Shown: positions 12,160 to 24,004, numbered from the stretch's first letter. The stretch: DNA of 64,000 nucleotides from Diospyros lotus (GCF_014633365.1 NC_068347.1:14041655-14105654), one strand, 5' to 3'. Notes: generated by a model from the letters alone, not told the origin. Numbers and translations: made by a program.

Positions 12160-12465
12160 ATGTATGAAGTTAGTATACCCTTTAATGTAGTCAATTATCC
12201 TAGTTTTAAGTCAATGATTGAGGCTATTGGGCGAGCTGGTCTAGGCATGAACCCCCTAAGTTTTCATGAGGTTAGAATACCTTATATTAAGAAGGAGTTG
12301 ACACACATAAATGAAGTTATGAAGAGTCATAAGGAGGATTGGGCAAGATATAGATGTAGGATTAAGTATAATAGAGCTTTGAGACATCACTTCAATTTAT
12401 ATAAATCAATTGATCCTATTTCCTTAGATGAAATTGATAAAAGTGATAAGTGGTTGCTTGGGTAA
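12160..12465 (+). pseudogene. hAT transposase DUF659/C-terminal remnant
   Basis: The open stretch reads [20 protein letters not shown], then [18 protein letters not shown], which is the start of the DUF659 domain of plant hAT transposases. It then jumps to YNRALRHHFNLYKSIDPIS, a segment from the far C-terminal side. The catalytic core between them is missing, so this is an internally deleted, non-autonomous derivative. The same deletion is seen in the right copy, so it predates the inverted duplication. Further C-terminal remnants ([25 protein letters not shown]) follow at 12,690-12,860 after a nested MITE. Confidence 0.7.
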
Positions 12466-12491
12466 TTGACAAACTTGGTGACTCCGACGGT

Positions 12492-12632
12492 CAAAGTTGT
12501 TAAAATCGTAAAATTGTAAGAGGGTCTTCGACATGTAAAATCATAAAATCGAGTGCGATTCAACTTCAAAATCGTAAAATCCTAAGAGTTTTCGGTGCAA
12601 AAAATCGTAAAATCGGGAGTTTAACAACCATG
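12492..12632. mobile_element. hAT-like MITE nested in the left hAT copy
   Basis: The 141-bp insertion starts CAAAGTTGTTAAAATCG and ends GGGAGTTTAACAACCATG, giving short imperfect terminal inverted repeats (GTTGTTAAA / TTTAACAAC). It is flanked by a perfect 8-bp duplication CCGACGGT (12,484-12,491 and 12,633-12,640). The right copy of the host element has no insertion at the matching site, near 39,455-39,470. The interior repeats AAATCGTAAAAT-like motifs and has no gene. Confidence 0.8.
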
Positions 12633-12869
12633 CCGACGGTGAACTTGTACATGAGGATGGTGACTTCACATGGGCTAATGTTTCTAGAGCTTCTTCCATT
12701 GAAGAAGCTTACTATGCAACTAGATCAAAAACAACAATTGCTTCAACTCCAAATTTGACAATGAGTAAAAGGGCTACAACTTCAAATGCTCCAATTGAAC
12801 TTGATGAAGATGGAGAGGGAGATGGCGTGGAAGAAGAGGAAATTGGAGATGATGCTTCTACCGATGAAA

Positions 12870-13376
12870 AGCCAGAGTTGACAAGGAAGATGGAAGTTGG
12901 GTGGATGAGTTACCGAGCATCCTTTGGTCTTATCGGACCACGAGGAGGGGGTCCACCGGGAAGACCCCATTCAGCTTATGTTACGGCTCAGAAGCCCTTA
13001 TTCCGGTAGAGATTAGGATCCCAACTTTTAGAATGGAGCATGTTGACCCAGAGTCCAATAAGCAAGGCTTAAGGAATAACTTGGATACAGTGGAGGAGCT
13101 TCGGGATGAAGCAAAGGTTCGCCAGCCGGCTTATAATCAGCAGATTGAGAGGAACTACAATCGAAGGGTGAAAGCTCGGAGTTTTCTACCTGGCGATCTG
13201 GTCTTTCGATGAGCAAGTGTTAGCAACCCCCGAGACTTTAACAAGTTATCGCCGACATGGGAAGGCCCCTACTGGGTTACCGAGACCCTCAGCCCTGGGG
13301 CATGCCGGCTCGAGACCATGGACGACACTCTTATAAAGAATACTTGGAATATTCAGAATTTGAGGAAATTTTATCA
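12870..13376 (+). pseudogene. Tat-type integrase, C-terminal part
   Basis: The frame reads DGSWVDELPSILWSYRTT, then TGKTPFSLCYGSEALIPVE, then ERNYNRRVKARSFLPGDLVF, which is the typical end of the integrase core and the start of the C-terminal domain in Tat-type Ty3/gypsy elements. A TGA at 13,210-13,212 interrupts it. After the stop the same frame continues NKLSPTWEGPYWVTETLSPG and ends NIQNLRKFYQ before TAA at 13,377-13,379, the usual GPF/Y-like terminal module. The catalytic D,D-35-E residues lie upstream and are absent. Confidence 0.85.
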
Positions 13377-13614
13377 ATAATGGATTTACCCCAAGGAATT
13401 TGGAGCTATGTATTCTCTCAATAAAATCTCATTATGTTCTTTTTGTTACATATGCAGATTTTTATCCTACAAAATATAAAAAAAGAAAAAAAGAAAAAAG
13501 AGGGAACGAAAGACGAAAGGGAAGGAACTGTTTTCCCCCCCGACCTTAGAAACCTCCAAAGAGATTTTTTGAGTCCTTTTGTCATCAAAGATAGCGAGGA
13601 CAAAGGAAAAGCAA

Positions 13615-13862
13615 TGGGGCCATATATGGTCCTAGGGGACCACCCCTAAGATAAAAAAGGAAGAGCAATGGACCAAATATGGCCCCAGGGGACCACCCCT
13701 AAAATAAAAAGGAAAGAAAGGCTAAGGGGGATGGAAACGACCCCCTAAGAAGCTGACTTAAGGGGTCTCGGAGGAGACTCCTAAGGCCTTACCTCCATAC
13801 CGGAGTTAAAGAGGGCTAAAAATAATAGGGACAGATGTGGCCCCAGGGGACCACCCCTAATA
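13615..13862 (+). repeat. Spaced GGGGACCACCCCTAA repeats
   Basis: The 15-mer GGGGACCACCCCTAA occurs three times (near 13,636, 13,689 and 13,847). Each follows ATGG or ATGTGG and a CCCAGG or CCTAGG motif. Each core GGGG-ACC-ACCCC is nearly palindromic. The block lies in the spacer between integrase and antisense ORF. No function is assigned. Confidence 0.6.
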
Positions 13863-14066
13863 AAAAATAACCAAGTAGAACAGCATCCACCACCGCGTCA
13901 ACATGAGAGTTACGGTGGAGGTGCAAGAAATCAGATAACAGAGACAACTCAACTCAGACTACTACAAAAAAACATAACTTCGAGGCATTTTATTTAACAA
14001 AGGATCAAAGGTCTAGTACAACTTATGCTCACGGCAAGAAGATACATACAAACATAGAACTAACAA

Positions 14067-15950
14067 CTAGGTTTCTTCTTCTTCGGACTCCTCAGATTCA
14101 ATGGTGGAGGCTTAGGAGGATGATGCTCGGCTGAGCTCTGCGATCACATCCTCCATGGACCTGACGGGGGAGAAATCGAAGTTGGGGCAGGCTTTTTGCA
14201 CTTCCTCTTTGCAGAAAAGGAAGCCTTTCTTCCAGACACCCTGCAACTCCCATCAGATAAACCCTTTCACCGCAGGGAGCTGGGTAGGGTCTACATATCT
14301 CTCATCTAGCTCCCGGGCGCACTATTGAGACTGCCCCAACTCTCCCTCCATTGCATGGTGGCTAATCTCGAGCCCTTTAAGGCGTTCCTCCAGCTCTGCG
14401 GCTCGTTGATGTTAAGCCCTCAGATCCTCATCCTGCTGCTCGATGGTCCTATGGCAGTCAGCAAGGGAATTATCCAACTCAAGCATTTTTCGTCAGTTCC
14501 TCGACATTCGCCTCTGGAGCTCATTCTGAGCGATAATACTCTGTATTCAAATAGCAAAAATTAAAATATGGGGGCCGAAAGTTCTCCGTGATAAAGGACC
14601 AAGAGACTAACTTGGACCAAGCCCTGACAGTAGCACGAATCCAAAGTCTCTGAAGTTAGATCCGCGACCCCTTCCATGTCTGCTTGAGTTGGTAAACCCT
14701 GAATAAGCTAAGTCGCCACCCAAGCCTCGCTGCTGTGGTCTGACTCATGGACATTCCAGTTTAGTCGGTGAAGAGTTCGGGAGGGAATGGACGGATCCTC
14801 CTGGATCATGTCAGAAAAGTGCTTGGTGCCTTGAGAGCCCCATGCCTCGAGTCGAGGAAAAGAAGAGCGGGACCTAAAGGCCTTCGATTTTTTGTGCCAA
14901 TGTGGGAGCGGAGAGTCTTTGGTATGTCTCTTGGCATTCTTCCGAGCCCGTTTGCCCTCTTCAGCGGCTTGCTTATCGGTCCCCCATAGCTCCGCATCAT
15001 CAATCATCTTGGCTACAAAACATGACAAAATAAGATAAGTGTTAGGATAAATAAGCACACGTAAATTGGAGACATGAAGCGGAACGAGAGGATTGGAAAA
15101 ATCAATCTAAGGGAATATCGACTGCTAGGCAAGGGTATCGACACACACCCCCGAGAAACAGAGTTTGCTCATTGATCAATCTAGCGGTACTGACGTGCTC
15201 CAAACCCATCAAAAGCTCAACATCCCTCCTCTCTAATGGGGACATTTCACGTGGGAAACCTATAAAAGGAGGCCGACACCAGGCGGAGGGCACACCCATA
15301 GTAACGAAGGAAGATCCCATGAAGAAAATTTGATTTTTCCAACCTTTCAAGGAGGACGGGGTATCTACGAGGAACTTACAACTAGGGTATGCTATGAAGG
15401 AATAGCGAAATTCAGACTTATCAACGCATACAAGGCGAAATAACTTTAAGAAGAGCTCAGCTTTAGGGATGATACCTCTCCCCCAACAGCATATAATGAA
15501 GGCGACTAAGCTCCTCCACCCATTAGGCACTAGTTGAGAAGGACATAACCCTACCAGATGAAAGATCTCCATTAGGTTGTCTTCGAAAGGAAATCGGCAC
15601 CCGGCTTCAAGAGAGGGATCATAGATGGTTAAACCACCAGGAGGGGATCAATCAGCTCTAAGATTGGAGGGTGCAGCGTACCAAAAGCCTTTAATGGGGA
15701 GATGATATTTTCGGACGAGTCCGGAGATCTCATCCTTGGACAAGGTAGAATAAGCATGTGTTAGGTCATCAGGGAGACCACTACGATCGAGCTCTAACTC
15801 TATGTCAATATCGTTATCGAAAGAGAAGGCATCAGGGTGGGGTCGGGAGGTCCCAGCGTCTCCTATTTGCCTACCAAACTAGGAAGATGAAGAGTTAGAG
15901 GAGCTAGAAGAGTCCGAGTTATTCCCATTCGAGTTGCTAGAGGAGGTCAT
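14067..15950 (-). pseudogene. Tat-lineage antisense extra ORF (aORF), interrupted
   Basis: Read leftward from ATG at 15,950: a Ser/Asn-rich start (MTSSSNSNGNNSDSSSSSNS), an acidic segment, then IKGFWYAAPSNLRAD, PPGGLTIYDPSLEAGCRFPF and the long open stretch 15,572-15,102 (EIFHLVGLCPSQLVPNGWRS, FLVDTPSSLKGWKNQIFF). An intron probably follows, since an acceptor TTTTGTAG precedes AKMIDDAELWG at about 15,015. The charged second part (AAEEGKRARKNAKRHTKD) runs on, and the frame ends SEESEEEET and TAG at 14,067-14,069. At least three nonsense codons occur (in the Ser run, after LRAD, and before the acidic tail). The PPGGxxIYDPSxEAGCRFPF / CPSQLxPN motifs belong to the gag-like or transposase-like domain known from Tat antisense ORFs. 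Its role is unknown. Confidence 0.75.
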
Positions 15951-16039
15951 GAGGATCGACTTACTAAAGCAATGTGACATGTGGAAGAGAGATAACGAAA
16001 AACCACAGAAAATAAGAGAAATAAGGCAAAGGAATATCG

Positions 16040-16733
16040 GCTGACTAGAAGAATTCTAGAGATGAAAGGGAAATGCACGGGAGAACCCTTAGGAATGAGC
16101 CGGTCCGTCTTTTGTTGAACTTAAAGGCGCCCCTCAAAGTCTCTCGTACCCCGTGGGAAGCCTGCACGAAAAATCCAGCCAAGAAAAAGCGATTAGAGGC
16201 AGGGGCCAAAAGATTCGAAAAAAAAATGGGGGGGGTCGGCTGGACCCCCATAGGCCGCGGCGTGCGGCCGAAGGTAGGGCGACCGAGCCGTGCGACCGAG
16301 GCTAGCGGGGCCGAGGCGCATGGTTGAGGCCTTGCTGCCTCAGCCCGCGCGGTCGAGGCCAGCACGGCCGAGCTGCGCCACCTCGGCTAGCGGGGCTGAG
16401 GCCAGCGTTGGCCTCCGCCAGCAAGGCCAAGACCCCTGGTCTCAGACACATAAAAAAAAAAAAAAAGAGGGGGGAGAGGCCTCTTACCTTTTACTCCACT
16501 CCAAAAATACCTTCACTCCAATAATGTTTAGGAGGAGGGGCCCATGTCCATATCCCTTTTTTAGAGTTCTTTGAGAGCCATGAGAAGTGTGAGGGTACAC
16601 TGAGTTGGGAAGCGAGCCCAATAAATGAGATCATTAATCCTATTTTTTGCAAAACTCTTTTTTGTAGGAAAGCAGAAAAGCTTGGAGGGACTACTTCTTC
16701 AGCTGCTCGAGCTCCTCACCCTCACAACTCAAA
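16040..16733. other. GC-rich spacer between aORF and 3' LTR
   Basis: Positions 16,225-16,430 are strongly GC-rich with repeated CGACCGAGG and GCGGGGCCGAGGC motifs. ORFs on both strands here are low-complexity by-products. The position, just upstream of the antisense ORF start, would suit a promoter for that ORF, but this is inference. Confidence 0.4.
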
Positions 16734-16749
16734 GAGTTGGGGGGGCAAG
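16734..16749 (+). promoter_or_regulatory. Polypurine tract of the Tat element
   Basis: GAGTTGGGGGGGCAAG lies directly before the LTR start TGATGAGGGG. This is where plus-strand DNA synthesis would be primed, and its position fixes the LTR border. Confidence 0.7.
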
Positions 16750-17138
16750 TGATGAGGGGATATTTTACTAAGGGCAAATTTACTCTACTACCCTCGGAGA
16801 CTGCCAGCTTAGTACCGCCAGGTGCCTGTCTCAGGAAGCGCCACGTGTCCCTCCGGATCTTCATCCCACATTTGATTTTGAACGAGAGTGACCCGGTCAA
16901 CCGAGATTCTCTCCAACGTCCTTTTCAAATGTTATCTTATCTCTTCAAAGTAAGTTCTATGCCATCTTTAAATAAAGGTCAACTTCTACATGTATAGCTA
17001 TTTGACTACTGAGTGACTTTCCATTTCGGGTATCTTCTTCTACTGACTTAAGCGTCGGAGTCCTCCCGGGGAATTAAAGCCCCACCCTTGCAGGTACTTG
17101 GTTCGAGGCAGACCTCGGTGATTGATCCAGTATCATCA
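16750..17138 (+). repeat. 3' LTR of the Tat element (389 bp)
   Basis: The LTR starts TGATGAGGGGATATTT and ends CAGTATCATCA, so its ends are the inverted repeat TGATGA...TCATCA. It contains the transcript-like stretch TCTTTAAATAAAGGTCAAC near 16,966, with an AATAAA polyadenylation-like signal. No second LTR or target duplication is available because the 5' part of the element is gone. Confidence 0.75.
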
Positions 17139-17748
17139 TTTTCTACATTTTTTATGTTTTTATTATGGTTTTTCTACTAACACATATGTGTATTTTTAAT
17201 AAAAGATTGTATCCAACGTCTATATTATTTGTGACTTGTTAGACTATTCGTTATGATTTTAATATTATATATGTTATCAAACTATAGCTCAATTATAACA
17301 AATTTTTGTGCAATATGCTGAAATAAATAATTTGTGTAGTGAAAAAATAGAATGCAGCTAGAAATGTACTTTGGAACGTTATACCCACTATAAATTAGTG
17401 GATTAAAAAAATACACAAATAAATAGAAGTGAAAGAACATAAAAAATGAGCAAATAAATAAGTATGAATCAGTAAAAAAAATAAGAAAAAAACTAAATAA
17501 TAGAAGAAAACAAAAAACATGTAAATCAAATAAATTGTTTAAACATGAATTCAACAACAACCAAAATATTTAGAAATAAAAAATTAACAAACCAAGTGTA
17601 CCTTGCATAAAAAATTATAACAAAAGCTAACAAATAAAATTCAACAGCAATTAACAAAACAACCCCAAAAGTTTTATAGGAATAGGTCATAACAAAAAAA
17701 AAAGCATTGTAGTTCGAAACCAATTAGATAAACTTTTTTCAGTCATCC
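17139..17748. other. AT-rich flank downstream of the RPA-like pseudogene
   Basis: No gene is supported. The two ORFs on the - strand are Phe/Tyr-rich products of AT-rich DNA. Confidence 0.5.
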
Positions 17749-20700
17749 TCATTTCTTGATCACTGATTGAATCTTCTTAGCTGCATTAGTTGACAAATCG
17801 CCAAGGAGAGCCCTCTTGTCATAACACCCTTCGTGGTTTTCCAATGTATCTAATAACTTACGACTCAACTTCAATGGCATAGTAATCTTATCATTAGATG
17901 AAGAAATCTAGAATATAATGTCTTTAATTAATACTTACGTTATACATATTAGGAACCCCCAACTTATTTTACAAATATAGATATTACATTCTAAAAATTG
18001 ATGAAGCATTTAATTTTGAAAATTGATGAAGCACATTTTCCTCCTCAATTTCGATCTTTTCAGTCTTTGAATAAAGATCTAACTTTTATTGTTGAGAAAG
18101 GTAGGCATCACACATTAGAACATGTTTTAGCACATAGTAATTCTTAACACATTGCAAACCTTAAAACCTTAAACACTATACTAACCTGACTTGCTTTTAG
18201 CATACCCGCACATATAGAGATCAAATTAGGGTTAACTGTCAACTTCATCAAACTAAAAACTTCACTACATTTGCAAATATTCTCAGCTCGAACCTGCACC
18301 TTAAAACAAAATTTCTTTCTCTTCCAATGACTCAAACTCAGCCAGGATACCTTTTTCATCCCTTTGCTAAAACAACAAACGAACATTGTTTTAATGCAAA
18401 ATAATCAAGCACATGTTTGGGGAAAAACAATTATACACGTTTACCAATACCTTATGCAACTCATCCTTTACATCGACCATAGTTTTTCCAAACAATTTCA
18501 CACACTCACGGTCCCATATCAAAAAGGCTGCATTGTTACTACGATTAATAGTCCTTAGTTGGAGCTTAAACCTAGCATAAAATTCAATTAAACACAAGGC
18601 ACATTTGTTAGTATTTCATTCATCATGGTAAAAAACTTGAAACATGACAATTGAATGTAGATGACCTTTCATAACTTGTCTTATCGTAGCAATCACAACG
18701 CTCATAGTATAACTTTTTTCTAATAGGATTAACTTTCTTAGGTCATTTTTTGCAAGATAAGTAGCACCATTCTTGATTGGTCTCAATTGCAACAACAGTG
18801 GCAAGTACCCAGAAACTTCCAAGCTAGGAAATAAAAAATATATATTTAAAAATTTTGAGGAAGGAAAAAAATTAGTACACAAATTAAGCTATCAAAGACA
18901 AGATAATATAAATCCAACATGGACTACCTCCCCAATCTCAATCAATTGATTAATTGTTTTTATGACTCCATTCCCGCTAGCAAGCTCATCATTAATAGTA
19001 TAGACTGACGATGAAGATAAATGTATCTCATCAGTAATAAGGAGCTACCATCCATATCAACAATTAACCTTATGTCCATTTAAAAAAGAAAACAAAACAT
19101 GAATTATTCACTTAGTTGTCATCATTTCTTTTCTTTTCATACAAAAAAGATATATATATATATATTTGTCATTAGAGAAGTCTTTTATAATAGAAACAGA
19201 ATATACTTTTTACAAAAGTCATTGATCTCGTCAATCGGCGCATTCACCACCACCTTAGTTATGTGAAAGGTATTGCAAACCCTCATAATCTCTGCAATAA
19301 AAATGTGATTTTTTATTACACTTGAAAATCATAAGAAAAACCAAATCAACAAAAATAACTTGTAGAGATAAAAGTATAAAGACCATTATATTTTTTCAGA
19401 CGACATAGCTGCATAATAAGAACAATTGGGTCTCCGTTGGTAGTATCCTAGTCACCCCATAAGGTACATCGTAGCCAATTCCTCCTATAAGATAAAAATA
19501 AATTAGATCAAGGAATAGAAAATACCAAAAAAATAATAATTAAATTAACCAGAACAAAACAATCAGACAGACAGAGATCTAACTCAATATCCTGAACAAC
19601 AATACCAATTAAATTAGTCTTTTTTCTAGATATTTCCTTAGTCTTAAGGTTCTCTCGGGCAACTACTTCACCAATTAGGTCTGGTAACAAAAGAAAAAAA
19701 TGTATCATCAATAGTTAATCGAATGATCACACAAAAAATAGATTAAGATGATTCCCTATAGTAAAATAACCATCAAAGCCTACCAAATAACTCGGTATTA
19801 TTTTTTTTTTTCAGTCAATGCAAGGATTTCCTTAAAAGGCTTGAACATGTATATCTAATTAAGAAATTTGTCATCAAAAAATTTCAGAAACTTGTGTATT
19901 GTTTTGAAAAAAAATTATGTATTTGTAAGTCATCGTCTTGAACATGTTCAAGGCAACAACGAAGCTATGCGCAGCATATAGATTTCCTTCCTTGAGCAAT
20001 GGCTTAAAAGTTCGAATCATCGCTTGCCTTACAATAGCATGAATCCTCCCACCCTGCAAAAAAATCATAGATTAAAAGAATTTTGCGGATAATAGAAACA
20101 TTAATTTATAAATGAAAAGGTAAATAATAACTTAAAATCTAAGTAACCCATTTAAAAAATCTAAAAGAAAATCCCAATGAAAACAGGCAACAACAGAAAT
20201 TGCACTGAATATTAAATAAAAAAAAGAGAAAAAATTAGCGAATAACTTAAAGTACGCATCTTGAAATCAAAAGAGCGTCTGAAAAGGGGCCAAAAATTAA
20301 ATAAAATAATAATAACACACATGTATCAAAAGAAACAATAGTAATATCTATAAACTAAATAAAGTAGGAAAAAAAAAAAAAACACTACTGAACAACTAAA
20401 ACCACATAATTCAAACCCAAAGGAACGTAAGAAAACCGTAAATGAATAATACTAATCTATAAGAAATAAAGACTAAACAACATAATACATAAAAATTAAA
20501 AAAAAATGTTTTGTAAAATAAAAAATTAAAAAAAAATATATTCTATAATACATATGCATCAAAGTAAACAACACTAATGTATAGAAATTTTTGAAAAAAT
20601 TACAGAAAATATTATGTAATACAAAAAACAACACTAATAAACACAAAATAAAAAAAATACAAAAACAATTAAAAGAAAATAACATGTATTCAAATAACAA

Positions 20701-21318
20701 AAACACAGAAAATATAAAAATTAAAGAAAATATTCTGTAATACATATGCATCAAAGTAAACAACACTGACGTTTAGAAATTTTTGAAAAAATTACAGAAA
20801 ATATTATGTAATACAAAAAACAACACTAATCCACACAAAATAAATAAATAAAATTACAGAAACAATTAAGAGCACACATACAGAACACGAAAAATATTTA
20901 AAAAGAAAAAAAACTAAAATAACATGTATTCAAATAACGAAAACACAAAAAATATGAAAGTTGGACGATAACAGAAAATTAAAATAATAAAAGAAAGCTT
21001 AAAATAATGAAAGAAATCAAACAATACTAATGTACACAAAATAATTTTAAAAAAAAATAAACAGTTAAAAGCACATAACTCGATCCTGAAATGATGTAAA
21101 AAATAAATCCAAATTAACATGTAATACAATAAGCAATGCGTAAAAAAATATAAAAGTTACACGAAAATAGGAAAAAAAAAAAAGGTAAAATGATAACCAA
21201 CCTCTTTATCTTGAAATATATATTCAAGGGTAAACGTCTCTTTCGAATTTTCACGTGCAGTTGTCTCATACAAGCGTACCACAAGAACTCTCAAGGCCCA
21301 ATTTTTCTTAATTGCATT

Positions 21319-24004
21319 TGTAATACCCCATGTGTAGATAAAGTTGACACGTAATTTCGATGAGTTTAAAATACCGAAAAATTGGTTTGATAGCAATTAT
21401 TAGTACCGAATTGACTGTAGGAAATGCCTTGTAGTGAAATTTTTTAAGAAAAATGATATGGTCTCGATATGCGTTCCAAGTTAGAATTTATGGTGGCGAA
21501 AGAAATCGGATCGGGAACGATTTTCGGTACAGCTAAAATACAGCTACCATTTAGGCTGTAAAACTGAATCGTTGTAGGAGACTCCCGAAAAATCAACAGA
21601 ACCCTAGGGGGGCTCCGGTTTTGCGTAATGAGCAACCCTGCAGAGGTTTCGGGATGAAACAACAGCCCAGTGAGGACACTGGGGCGAAATCGTCCTTTTT
21701 AACTAAGCTTCGAAATTATTAATTTTGTGTTTCAGTATTAAAATGCAATTTAATCCAGTGTTTAAGGGTGTAATTGAAATTACGAAATTACTCGAGTGAT
21801 ATAAGATGAAAATTGGAATTTAATGATATAATTTCTTATAAATATTAGTGTAATATATAATTATATATATATATAAAATGTTCGTAGCAACAGGGGCATG
21901 AAGCCATCTTCTTGGCCGAGATTTCTCTGCAAATTGGAATATTTGGAAGAGAGTGGCAGCGAGATTTGAGGGAGTAGCAGCAAGATTTGAGGAGATTGCG
22001 CATTAATGTGCTATACACGTGTGTGATGGCCAGCCTGCAAAATCTTCATGGCCGTGCCTCTGTAAATCTTTTGCAAACGGCGTGATCTTCATGCTAAGAG
22101 GGGTGGCCAAAGGAGTTAAGGGTGGACGTTGCCTATAAATAGGTAGGGAGTTTGGGCCATTGAGAAGTATCAAAGCAAGTGAGATCAGAGAGTAAAGCGA
22201 GAAAAAGATAAAGGCCGAGAGTAGCAGCTTGCGGCAGCCATGGCCGCAAGCTCGAGCAATGAAGGGGCGGCCAACGATCAAGGGTGGAGCTACATCGAGG
22301 AAGGAGAAGGTTAGTAGAGGCCAGAGAGGTGGTAGAGATGACTGGGGGGCGCGGCTATAGCAGTCGCAAGGTTGTTGTTACAACAACCAGGCGCGGCAAT
22401 GGCCGCTGGCAGCGAGCAGGGGCGATGGCGGCTGGTTGTAGCAGATCGCGATGGTGGCTCTAAAGGCAGCATCGAGCAACGACAATGGAAGCTAGGTCGT
22501 GCCGAGCGATAGCGGCGGGATGGGGCAGCTGGTGCACGGGCGGCGGCAACGGAAGCTGGTTCGCAAGTCGCACAGTGAAGAAGAAAGAGGAAGAAAGGGA
22601 GAAAAAAAGAGGGAAGAAGAAGAAGAAGAAGAGAAAAGAAAGAAGAAAGAAAAGAAGAAGAAAAATAAGGAAAGGAAAAAGAAAAGGGAAGGAGGATGGC
22701 TGTGCGCGGGTGTAGTGAAGAAGATGATGAATAGTGGAAAAAAAAAAAGAAAAAGAAAGAAAATAGGAAAATGATGAAAAAAATTCTAGAAAATAGGAAA
22801 TTATGTTTCAATAACATCCCAGAGATTTTGGCTAGAAAAATTGCTCGGGCACGCGTTTTGAGGATATGACACGCATATCGAAAAAGCCGGAGAGACTAAG
22901 TCAAGGTAAGTAAAATTTTCTAAAAAATTTTAAAAATTCAGGAATATTATTTTATGAATTTTCGTAGAAGAATATTTGAGAAAGTATTTTAGAAATATTT
23001 AATCTAGATTTATTGAGGAAAAATAGGAAGAAATAAAGAAAACATTATAGAAAATGTCAGAAATTATGGAAAAATAGAATTTAATGTTTATTTAAATAAT
23101 TATGGTGATTAGGATGTTTTAAGGAATAGGTTGAAGTGACTTGTCAAATTTTGAGGTTGGCACGCAAATCGAGGCAAGGCACAGATATCGAGGTAGCCCG
23201 ATAAGCTTGAGAAGGTAAGTGGCACTCGCCAATTGAAGTTAGTTTTATGGAAAGTGCTTAGTTTGTAAGTGGTTTATGTTCCTCGAAAATGTTTTCATCA
23301 TATTGACATGCACTGATATGTATCCATCACGTATACTGCATACATGACATGACTATGAAATGCATGAATACACATTGATATCATTGATCACTCGCATTTG
23401 AGGCCGTAGGGAGTACGAATTGGCACCTCTACTTTACCAATGGTGCACCCATACACCTCGGTTTCGAAAGAGGGGGCCGCTAAAATGGTAGGTAGCATAA
23501 AGGGTGCAGTTGACACCTACGAGATAAGACATTGCATACACACATGACATAGCATTATATACCCTTACTTAGATGATTCATCATCTAACTTGGGTTTTGC
23601 CCCTAGAATATTCAAACATTCCAGGTGGAGATTGTAGCAAATATAAGGATAAATGAGGCATGAAATGGCATTTAGCAGAAAGCATGAAGAGTGAAATGTA
23701 TGTTATGTAGCCCATGTATTTAAGTTCTACTACTTTGAATTCTGAATGTTTTGAGGAATGTTGATATATATCCTTGTGGTTAATGAAGATGTAAGAATTG
23801 ATTTATGATCAATGTTAAGATATCAGGTTTCGATCTTTACTTTCGCATTTGATGTGTATAGTAATTCTCTTTCGAGATTAATGTATAGGAATTCTGGGAC
23901 GAATTCGAGGAATGGTGTGATTTAGGTTTAGTGCTTGAAAGAAAAAATTTATTATTCCAGAATTGTCCCAAATTATAACCCGCCCGGAAGAACGGGGCGT
24001 TACA
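21319..24004 (+). mobile_element. Solo LTR of a large Ty3/gypsy-type element, inside the RPA-like exon 1
   Basis: The element is 2,686 bp, starts TGTAATACCCC and ends GGGGCGTTACA, and is flanked by a perfect 5-bp duplication GCATT (21,314-21,318 and 24,005-24,009). It has no gag or pol and no second LTR, so it is a solo LTR left by recombination. It is related to the solo LTR at 58,057-60,485: both carry a GAAAGAAATyGGATCGrGAAC-type block followed by GTTTTCGGTACA or GATTTTCGGTACA, a TATAAATA box, and a late CATCTAAC...GCCCCT block. Purine- and GC-rich sequence at 22,310-22,780 produces long spurious ORFs on both strands. Confidence 0.92.
22134..22141 (+). promoter_or_regulatory. TATA box inside the solo LTR
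   Basis: TATAAATA stands in GCCTATAAATAGGTAGGG, about 815 bp into the LTR. The related solo LTR has the same octamer at 58,805-58,812, about 750 bp in. The shared position supports this as the U3 promoter of the element. Confidence 0.55.

Larger units (their letters stand above)
6850..12869 (+). repeat. Left arm of a large inverted duplication (partner about 39,238-53,190, - strand)
   Basis: The + strand here matches the - strand of about 53,190-39,238 in collinear order. Anchors: 6,868-6,950 with 53,095-53,170; 7,140-7,343 with 52,716-52,920; 8,061-8,369 with 44,540-44,830; 8,686-8,883 with 43,310-43,505; 9,300-9,900 with 42,300-42,900; 10,016-10,959 with 41,166-42,163; 11,183-12,869 with 39,238-40,953. 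The left arm is about 6.0 kb. The right arm is longer mainly because of a 7.36-kb CACTA element and a copia piece near 44.1 kb. The inner end is sharp at GATGAAAA (12,862-12,869), where Tat retrotransposon sequence begins. The outer end is approximate. Confidence 0.9.
11183..12869 (+). mobile_element. hAT-type element, left copy, truncated on its right side
   Basis: This is the mirror copy of the hAT element at 38,940-40,953. Its left end reads AATGTTATTAAAGACGCACC after ATGTGATC (11,175-11,182), the complement of the 8-bp duplication GATCACAT seen around the right copy. It holds BED-finger and DUF659-like coding remnants (separate entries) and a nested 141-bp MITE. The right end is missing: after GATGAAAA at 12,869 the sequence passes directly into Tat retrotransposon integrase. 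The copy therefore ends inside the transposon. Confidence 0.8.
12870..17138 (+). mobile_element. 3' part of a Tat-lineage Ty3/gypsy retrotransposon (Retand/Ogre type)
   Basis: In order the segment holds the C-terminal integrase remnant, a repetitive spacer, a long antisense ORF, a GC-rich stretch, a polypurine tract and a 389-bp 3' LTR. An extra antisense ORF between pol and the 3' LTR is an established trait of the Tat lineage. The 5' LTR, gag, protease, RT/RNase H and most of integrase are missing. The left junction at 12,869/12,870 is an abrupt change from hAT sequence into the integrase frame, so the element was cut by rearrangement. Confidence 0.8.

Noticed and set aside
16045..16574. 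Ala/Arg-rich ORFs on both strands
   Set aside because: Compositional result of the GC-rich spacer before the Tat 3' LTR.
17526..21396. Many short Phe/Tyr-rich ORFs on the - strand as separate genes
   Set aside because: Those with motifs are exons of one RPA-like pseudogene; the remainder, for example 20,473-21,129, are intron sequence of that gene.
22311..22817. Long overlapping ORFs on both strands (168, 91 and 76 codons)
   Set aside because: They are Phe/Ser/Leu-rich or Lys/Glu/Arg-rich translations of a purine tract and GC-rich repeat inside the solo LTR at 21,319-24,004.
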